In this document: one piece after another, positions 5,623 through 10,699 of the stretch | How the letters are laid out: each line of letters begins with the position of its first letter | Numbering within the stretch: position 1 is the first letter of the stretch | Origin: Actinophytocola sp050699915 | GTDB taxonomy: Bacteria > Actinomycetota > Actinomycetes > Mycobacteriales > Pseudonocardiaceae | Reading direction: 5' to 3' | NCBI RefSeq assembly: GCF_050699915.1 | Contig: NZ_JBOHGA010000209.1 | Coordinates: 1-10,699, forward strand | DNA length: 10,699 bases | The notes under the pieces: generated by a model | Database searches by the model: none | What the model was told of the DNA's origin: nothing | What the model saw: the letters and a program-made list of their open reading frames with translations, nothing else | Translations under genes and position numbers: made by a program

Positions 5623-6849
5623 ATGGGAAAGGCACTCGAAGGCGTTCGCGTCCTCGACATGACCCACGTCCAGTCCGGACCGTCGTGCACGCAGATCCTC
5701 GCCTGGCTCGGCGCGGACGTGGTGAAGCTCGAGGCGGTGTCGGGGGACATCACCCGCAAGCAGCTGCGGGATCTGCCCGATGTGGACAGCCTCTACTTCA
5801 CGATGCTGAACTGCAACAAGCGCAGCATCACGCTGAACATGAAGTCCGACCGGGGCAAGGAGCTGTTCACCGAGCTGGTGGGCAAGTTCGACATCCTGGC
5901 GGAGAACTTCGGGCCCGGCGCGGTCGACCGCATGGGCTTCTCGTGGGAGAAGCTGCAGGAGATCAATCCAAGACTGATCTACGCGTCCATCAAGGGCTTC
6001 GGCGACGGGCCCTACACCCACTTCAAGGCCTACGAGGTGGTCGCGCAGGCGATGGGCGGCTCGATGTCCACCACCGGCATGGAGGACGGCCCGCCGCTCG
6101 CCACCGGTTCGCAGATCGGCGACTCGGGCACCGGCATCCACACCGTGGCCGGCATCCTCGCCGCGCTGTTCCAGCGTGAGCGCACCGGCCGCGGCCAGCG
6201 GGTGACGGTCGCCATGCAGCACGCGGTGCTCAACCTGTGCCGGGTCAAGCTGCGCGACCAACAGCGGCTGGCGCACGGCCCGCTCGGCGAGTACCCGAAC
6301 CGGGAGTTCGGGGACACCGTGCCGCGGTCGGGCAACGCGTCCGGCGGCGGGCAGCCCGGCTGGGCGGTCAAGTGCGCGCCCGGCGGCCCGAACGACTACA
6401 TCTACGTGATCGTCCAGCCGGTGGGCTGGGAGCCGATCGCGAAGCTGATCGGCCGCCCGGAGCTCGTCGACGACCCGGACTGGAACACTCCGGAGGCTCG
6501 ACTGTCCAAACTGGACAAACTGTTCCAGATGATCGAGGACTGGTCGATCGAACACAACAAGTGGGAAGTGCTCGCGAAGCTCAACGCGCACAACATCCCC
6601 TGCGGTCCGATCCTGTCGACCAAGGAGATCATCGAGGACACCTCGTTGGCGGAGAACGAGATCGTCGTCAAGGTGGACCATCCGGAGCGCGGCGAGTTCG
6701 CGACGGTCGGCATGCCGATCAAGCTCTCCGACTCGCCGGCCGACGTCCAGCGCTCGCCGTTGCTGGGCGAGCACAACAACGACATCTACGGCGAGCTCGG
6801 TCTCGGCGACGCGGAGCTCGCCGAGCTCAAGGCGAATGGAGTGATCTGA
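5623..6849 (+). CDS. frc: Formyl-CoA:oxalate CoA-transferase (class III, CaiB/BaiF family)
   Basis: This 408-residue class III CoA-transferase moves CoA between acids through aspartyl-CoA intermediates. Its N-terminus, with HVQSGPSCTQILAWLGADVVK including Gln17, and the later QLRDLPDVDSLYFTMLN, NKRSI and NLCRVKLRDQQRL blocks closely match E. coli YfdW and Oxalobacter Frc as I remember them. The catalytic Asp is Asp167 in IGDSGTGIH, equivalent to Asp169 of Frc. The glycine loop that closes over the active site is present as SGGGQPG (240-246), with Ser in place of the first Gly of the usual GGGGQ. The reaction is formyl-CoA + oxalate to formate + oxalyl-CoA. The gene starts 14 nt after the ThDP gene, with an AAGGGGG site seven bases before the ATG. 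A close acid other than oxalate is possible, but this is the best functional anchor in the locus. Confidence 0.9.
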   Translation: MGKALEGVRVLDMTHVQSGPSCTQILAWLGADVVKLEAVSGDITRKQLRDLPDVDSLYFTMLNCNKRSITLNMKSDRGKELFTELVGKFDILAENFGPGAVDRMGFSWEKLQEINPRLIYASIKGFGDGPYTHFKAYEVVAQAMGGSMSTTGMEDGPPLATGSQIGDSGTGIHTVAGILAALFQRERTGRGQRVTVAMQHAVLNLCRVKLRDQQRLAHGPLGEYPNREFGDTVPRSGNASGGGQPGWAVKCAPGGPNDYIYVIVQPVGWEPIAKLIGRPELVDDPDWNTPEARLSKLDKLFQMIEDWSIEHNKWEVLAKLNAHNIPCGPILSTKEIIEDTSLAENEIVVKVDHPERGEFATVGMPIKLSDSPADVQRSPLLGEHNNDIYGELGLGDAELAELKANGVI

Positions 6850-6853
6850 GGTC

Positions 6854-8992
6854 ATGGCCGAGGTAGACAAGAGCGCCGTCCGCGAGGTTCTGGACAAGGT
6901 CCGGGCCGAGGGGCGGGACTCGCTCACCGCGCCGGAAGGCAAGCGGGTCTGCGACGCGTACGGGATCCCCACCCCCCGGGAAGGACTCGCGACGACGGCC
7001 GACGAGGCGGCCCGGATCGCCGAGGAGATCGGCAAGCCGGTGGCCTGCAAGATCGTCTCGCCGGACATCCTGCACAAGACCGAGGCGGGCGGCGTGCAAG
7101 TCGGCGTGGACGGCGGCGACGCCGCGCGTGCCGCGTTCGACCAGATCGTCGCGAACGCCAAGGCGTACAAGGAGTCCGCGAGCATCGTCGGCGTCCAGGT
7201 GCAGGAGATGGTGGGCGGTGGACAGGAGGTCATCGTCGGCGCCACCACCGACGGCACGTTCGGCAAGGTGGTCGCGTTCGGGCTCGGCGGCGTGCTGGTC
7301 GAGGTCCTCAAGGACGTGACGTTCCGGCTCGCGCCGGTCGACGCGACCGAGGCGCGCTCGATGGTCACCGGGATCAAGGCGGCCGAGGTGCTCCAGGGCG
7401 CCCGCGGCGCCGAGCCGGTCGACCTCGACGCGGTGGCCGGCGTGATCGCGAAGGTCTCCCAGCTGGTCACCGACTTCCCGGAGATCAGCGAGTTCGACCT
7501 GAACCCGGTGTTCGCCTCGGCCGGCGGCGCGACCGCCGCGGACGTGCGGATCCTGCTGGAGACCGAGGAGCGGGCCGCGCCGGTGCAGTACAGCCAGGAC
7601 GAGATCCTGCGCGTGATGGACCGGCTGATGAACCCGCGCTCGGTGGCCGTCATCGGCGCCTCCGACCAGGCCGGCAAGATCGGCAACTCGGTGATGAAGA
7701 ACCTCATCAACGGCGGCTACGCGGGGGAGATCTACCCGATCAACCCGAAGGCCGAGTCCATCATGGACCGCAAGGCCTACAAGTCGGTCGGCGACGTGCC
7801 GGGCGAGGTCGACGTCGCGGTGTTCGCGGTGCCGGCCAAGTTCGTGCCGGCCGCGCTCACCGAGTGCGGCGAGAAGGGCGTCGCGGCCGCGGTGATGATC
7901 CCGTCCGGGTTCGCCGAGACCGGCAACACGGAGCTGCAGGACGAGGTCGTCGGCATCGCGCACCGCTACGGCATCCGGATGCTCGGGCCCAACATCTACG
8001 GCTACTACTACACGCCGCAGAACCTGTGCGCGACCTTCTGCACGCCCTACGACGTGAAGGGCGGCGTGGCGCTCACCTCGCAGTCGGGCGGCATCGGGAT
8101 GGCGATCCTGGGCTTCGCGCGCACCACCAAGATGGGCGTCTCGGCCATCGTCGGACTGGGCAACAAGTCCGATGTGGACGAGGACGACCTGCTCACCTAC
8201 TTCGAGCAGGACGACAACACCCAGTGCGTGGCGATGCACCTGGAGGACCTCAAGGACGGCCGGGCGTTCGTCGAGACCGCGAAGCGGATGACGAAGAAGA
8301 AGCCCGTGGTGGTGCTGAAGGCCGGCCGTACGGCGATGGGTGCGCGGGCCGCGAGCTCGCACACCGGAGCACTGGCCGGCGACGACAAGGTCTACGACGA
8401 CATCCTCCGGCAGGCGGGCGTGGTTCGGGCGCCGGGCCTCCACGAGATGCTCGAGTTCGCCCGGGGGCTGCCGCTGCTGCCGACCCCGCAGGGCGAGAAC
8501 GTCGTCATCATCACCGGCGCGGGCGGCTCGGGCGTGCTGCTCTCCGACGCCTGTGTCGCGGAGGGACTGTCCCTGATGGACATCCCGCCGGACCTGGACG
8601 AGTCGTTCCGCGCGTTCATCCCGCCGTTCGGGGCGGCGGGCAACCCGATCGACATCACCGGTGGCGAGCCACCTTCGACATACGAGGCGACCATCCGCCT
8701 CGGTCTCGAGGACCCGCGTATCCACGCGCTGATCCTGGGCTACTGGCACACGATCGTCACGCCGCCGATGGTGTTCGCCGAGCTCACCGCCAAGGTGCTC
8801 GCCGAGGCGCGCGCCAAGGGGATCGACAAGCCGGTGGTGGCGTCGCTGGCGGGCGACACCGAGGTCGAGCAGGCGAGCGAGTACCTGTTCGAGCATCGCG
8901 TGATCGCCTACCCCTACACCACCGAGCGGCCGGTCGCGGTCCTCGGTGCGAAATACCGGTGGGCGCGGGCCGCCGGACTCATCGACGGCTAG
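6854..8992 (+). CDS. ADP-forming acyl-CoA synthetase (acetate--CoA ligase family), fused subunits
   Basis: This 712-residue fusion protein has an N-terminal ATP-grasp domain (about 15-235, with KPVACKIVSPDILHKTEAGGV), a CoA-binding Rossmann domain from about residue 258 (SVAVIGASDQAGKIGNSV), and succinyl-CoA-ligase-like domains to the C-terminus. The phosphohistidine motif SSHTGALAG is present, with His503 as the likely phosphorylated residue. GYYYTPQNLC and SQSGGIG are further family blocks. These enzymes reversibly couple acyl-CoA hydrolysis to ATP synthesis: acyl-CoA + ADP + Pi to acid + CoA + ATP. The ATP-grasp-first order is one of the known fusions. The substrate cannot be read from sequence; in this operon it could prime oxalyl-CoA, or recover ATP from formyl-CoA. 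The gene starts four bases after the frc stop with TGAGGTC before the ATG, suggesting translational coupling. Confidence 0.87.
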   Translation: MAEVDKSAVREVLDKVRAEGRDSLTAPEGKRVCDAYGIPTPREGLATTADEAARIAEEIGKPVACKIVSPDILHKTEAGGVQVGVDGGDAARAAFDQIVANAKAYKESASIVGVQVQEMVGGGQEVIVGATTDGTFGKVVAFGLGGVLVEVLKDVTFRLAPVDATEARSMVTGIKAAEVLQGARGAEPVDLDAVAGVIAKVSQLVTDFPEISEFDLNPVFASAGGATAADVRILLETEERAAPVQYSQDEILRVMDRLMNPRSVAVIGASDQAGKIGNSVMKNLINGGYAGEIYPINPKAESIMDRKAYKSVGDVPGEVDVAVFAVPAKFVPAALTECGEKGVAAAVMIPSGFAETGNTELQDEVVGIAHRYGIRMLGPNIYGYYYTPQNLCATFCTPYDVKGGVALTSQSGGIGMAILGFARTTKMGVSAIVGLGNKSDVDEDDLLTYFEQDDNTQCVAMHLEDLKDGRAFVETAKRMTKKKPVVVLKAGRTAMGARAASSHTGALAGDDKVYDDILRQAGVVRAPGLHEMLEFARGLPLLPTPQGENVVIITGAGGSGVLLSDACVAEGLSLMDIPPDLDESFRAFIPPFGAAGNPIDITGGEPPSTYEATIRLGLEDPRIHALILGYWHTIVTPPMVFAELTAKVLAEARAKGIDKPVVASLAGDTEVEQASEYLFEHRVIAYPYTTERPVAVLGAKYRWARAAGLIDG

Positions 8993-9094
8993 TCGCCGCC
9001 GACCAGACAGGGAGCAGTACACGGTGGTCGCCAGGAAGGCGGTCACAGCTGGGGTCGACAGACAGGCAGGCGGAAACCGAACACTGGAGGTCCA
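8993..9094 (+). other. Intergenic gap before the transporter gene
   Basis: This 102-bp spacer holds the transporter ribosome site and purine-rich CAGACAGG-like repeats (GACAGACAGGCAGGCGG near 9058-9074). I see no convincing hairpin, promoter or small gene in it. A secondary promoter for the transporter cannot be excluded. Confidence 0.4.
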
Positions 9095-10591
9095 ATGGTG
9101 GATTCTCAGAATCCTCCCTCCGCGGGCAGTGCCACTGTCGCGGGCGAGGAACGGGTATGGCGGGCCGGCAAGCTGGAACCGATGCCGATCCGCCCACTAC
9201 CGGACGCGCCGCCGTCCATTCACCTGCTGGGTCCGACGGTCTTCCTGCTCGCGCTCGGCGTGGGCATGGGCGAGTCGTACATGTGGCCCCGGTTGGTACT
9301 GGTCTTCGGCCCGGAGATCCGGTGGCTGTTCCTGATCGGCGTCACCCTGCAGGCCGTGGTGATGCTCGAGATGTCGCGTTACGCGATGGCGACCGGGGAG
9401 AGCATCTTCACCGGTGCGGCACGCGTGTTCAAACCGTTGATGTGGTTCTTCTTCGTCACGGCGATCCTGGTCTATATGTGGCCCGGCCACCTGTCCGCCG
9501 GGGCCAACGCGTTCGAGCAGCTGACCGGAATTCCATGGGTCCTCACCGCGTGTGTGGTGCTGGTCCTGGTCGGCATCCTGTTCAGCATGGCCAGCGTCAT
9601 CTACGACGTCGTGGAGAAGATCCTCGGGGTCCTGATCGGCGTACTGGTCGTCGGTACGGCGATCATCGCGTCGATCGCCGGAACCTGGGGCGACCTCGCC
9701 TCGACGCTGGGCGGCATGTTCGCGTTCGGCTACGTCCCGGACGGCATGCTGTCCGCGGAGTGGTTCCCGATCGTGGTGGGCTCGATCGCGTTCGCCGGGC
9801 CGTCCGGCATGCAGCAGATGTGGTACACGCTGCACCTGCGTGAGGCCGGCGCCGGCATGGGCGCGCACGTCCCGAAGATTCGTGGTCTGCGTACGGCCGG
9901 TGAACAGGAGCAGGTGCCGGCGCACGGGTTCATGTTCGACACGTCGAACCCCGCCGAGATGGAGAAGTGGCGCGGCTGGCGCAAGTGGATCACGTTCGAC
10001 GCGTTCCTGCTGTTCTGGGGCATCACGATGCTGGTGACGATCTCGTTCACCGTGCTGGCCCAGTCCGCCGCGCGGGAGAACCCGAACGTCAAGGACATCA
10101 TCGAGGACGGCGACCGGTCGGCGGCGCTCGCCGCGATGTCCGACTCGTTCGCGGCTGTCGGTGGTTCGGTGCTCGGCGGCGTGTTCTTCGCGTTCATCGC
10201 GATGATCGGGTTGAACGCGACGCTCGGCCTGTTCGACTCGTTCTCCCGTGGTCAGGCGGACATGACCTACTTCCACGTGCCCGGTGCACGGAAGATCAAG
10301 ATGTCCCACCTGTACGCCGGGTTCCTTTGGGGCGTCATCACGTTCGGCATCCTCATCCTGAACTTCGGCCCGGCCGACGGACCGGAAGGCGTGCTGGACA
10401 TCCTGGCGTTCCTGTCCACGTTCGCCATGGGTGCCTACTGCGTGGTCCTGTTGTTGGTGAACAACAGGATGCTGCCCAAACCCATCCGACCGAAGTGGTG
10501 GTCGAACGCGATCATCGGCTTCGGCGCGGTGTTCTACCTGGGCATGCTGTTCTTCTGCATGATCAAGTTCGGCGTCGTGGATCTCGGATAG
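9095..10591 (+). CDS. Nramp-like (APC-superfamily) membrane transporter, candidate organic-acid importer
   Basis: This 498-residue membrane protein has a cytoplasmic N-terminus of about 45 residues and roughly 11 hydrophobic segments. The first, LLGPTVFLLALGVGMGESYMWPRL, resembles the first helix of Nramp-family proteins, but the metal-binding DPGN is absent and GMGES stands there. The sixth segment has IAFAGPSGMQQMWYT where Nramp metal carriers have the conserved Met-Pro-His. A long charged loop between segments 6 and 7 (about residues 250-300) contains many Arg, Glu and Lys. I therefore infer a substrate other than a divalent metal, and the context of acid-activating enzymes suggests a carboxylate such as oxalate. 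GGAGG at 9086-9090 precedes the ATG by four bases. A 102-bp gap from the ligase gene shows no terminator, so it is probably in the same operon. Confidence 0.78.
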   Translation: MVDSQNPPSAGSATVAGEERVWRAGKLEPMPIRPLPDAPPSIHLLGPTVFLLALGVGMGESYMWPRLVLVFGPEIRWLFLIGVTLQAVVMLEMSRYAMATGESIFTGAARVFKPLMWFFFVTAILVYMWPGHLSAGANAFEQLTGIPWVLTACVVLVLVGILFSMASVIYDVVEKILGVLIGVLVVGTAIIASIAGTWGDLASTLGGMFAFGYVPDGMLSAEWFPIVVGSIAFAGPSGMQQMWYTLHLREAGAGMGAHVPKIRGLRTAGEQEQVPAHGFMFDTSNPAEMEKWRGWRKWITFDAFLLFWGITMLVTISFTVLAQSAARENPNVKDIIEDGDRSAALAAMSDSFAAVGGSVLGGVFFAFIAMIGLNATLGLFDSFSRGQADMTYFHVPGARKIKMSHLYAGFLWGVITFGILILNFGPADGPEGVLDILAFLSTFAMGAYCVVLLLVNNRMLPKPIRPKWWSNAIIGFGAVFYLGMLFFCMIKFGVVDLG

Positions 10592-10603
10592 GAGCTGGAT
10601 GCG

Positions 10604-10699
10604 ATGCGCCTGAACCGTCTGTTCCTGCTGACCCTGCCGGGGTTGGCCGTGGGGTTCCTCGCCGGCGCCGTCGCCGGTGGGCTGGCCGCGATCGTCGGC
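10604..10699 (+). CDS. Hydrophobic protein of unknown function, N-terminal fragment (cut by window edge)
   Basis: An ATG at 10604, nine bases after a GGAG site (10591-10594) that overlaps the transporter stop codon, opens a frame that runs to the window end. The 32 residues begin MRLNRLFLLTLPGLAVGFLA and continue GAVAGGLAAIVG. A short positive N-terminus followed by an Ala/Gly/Leu-rich stretch indicates a membrane segment or signal anchor. The ATG at 10599 reaches a stop after four codons and is not used. The spacing of 12 nt to the transporter gene argues that it belongs to the same operon, perhaps as a transporter partner, but the family cannot be recognised from this fragment. Confidence 0.6.
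   Translation, partial: MRLNRLFLLTLPGLAVGFLAGAVAGGLAAIVG

Noticed and set aside
3881..5635. Long minus-strand open frame opposite the ThDP enzyme gene
   Set aside because: It is an antisense shadow of high-GC coding sequence; its translation is low-complexity Arg/Asp/Val/Gly-rich, while the plus strand encodes a complete ThDP enzyme.
6827..9046. Very long minus-strand open frame opposite the acyl-CoA synthetase gene
   Set aside because: Composition is His/Arg/Asp-rich without domain motifs, and it is explained by GC-biased third positions of the real plus-strand gene.
9058..9074. CAGACAGG-like short repeats as a CRISPR or tandem-repeat array
   Set aside because: Only a few irregular 4-8 base units in 17 bp, with no spacers or regular period.

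Overview
The window looks like high-GC actinobacterial chromosome. Codon third positions are strongly G/C, Shine-Dalgarno sites are GGAGG-like, and genes are packed with 4-nt overlaps or short gaps. The set of a DrrAB-type exporter, an actinobacterial-style IS630 end and a formyl-CoA transferase operon would fit Pseudonocardiales or a related order; that placement is inference.

Left edge (1-202): the first 29 codons of an IS630-family transposase on the minus strand, a probable IS terminus near position 130, and a strong hairpin that terminates the next operon. Left half (203-2618, minus strand): a three-gene operon read as NADPH-dependent FMN reductase, DrrA-like ABC ATPase, DrrB-like ABC permease. 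This looks like drug or xenobiotic efflux plus a small flavin reductase. Its upstream region (2619-2707) carries an imperfect direct repeat. A GC-rich hairpin at 2708-2739 separates it from the next gene.

Centre and right (2751-10699): a divergent catabolic locus. A ketopantoate-reductase homologue (minus) and a four-gene plus-strand operon share a 134-bp intergenic region. That region holds two inverted copies of a 19-bp palindromic element, the best operator candidate in the window. The plus operon encodes a ThDP-dependent lyase/decarboxylase, a formyl-CoA:oxalate CoA-transferase (Frc), a fused ADP-forming acyl-CoA synthetase and an Nramp-like membrane transporter. A fifth, truncated hydrophobic ORF follows at the right edge.

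The most economical reading is oxalate (or a related small acid) use. The transporter would import the acid. The ADP-forming ligase and Frc would make oxalyl-CoA. The ThDP enzyme would cleave it to formyl-CoA and CO2, and the PanE-like enzyme could reduce oxalyl-CoA to glyoxylate, as PanE2 does in Methylobacterium extorquens. The ThDP enzyme, however, lacks the Tyr-Glu pair of classical oxalyl-CoA decarboxylase and looks more like 2-hydroxyacyl-CoA lyases or acetolactate-synthase-like proteins. The transporter lacks the Nramp metal-binding motif, and the ADP-forming ligase is not a standard oxalate gene. The locus is therefore either a divergent oxalate pathway or a formyl-CoA-based pathway for another 2-hydroxy or 2-oxo acid.
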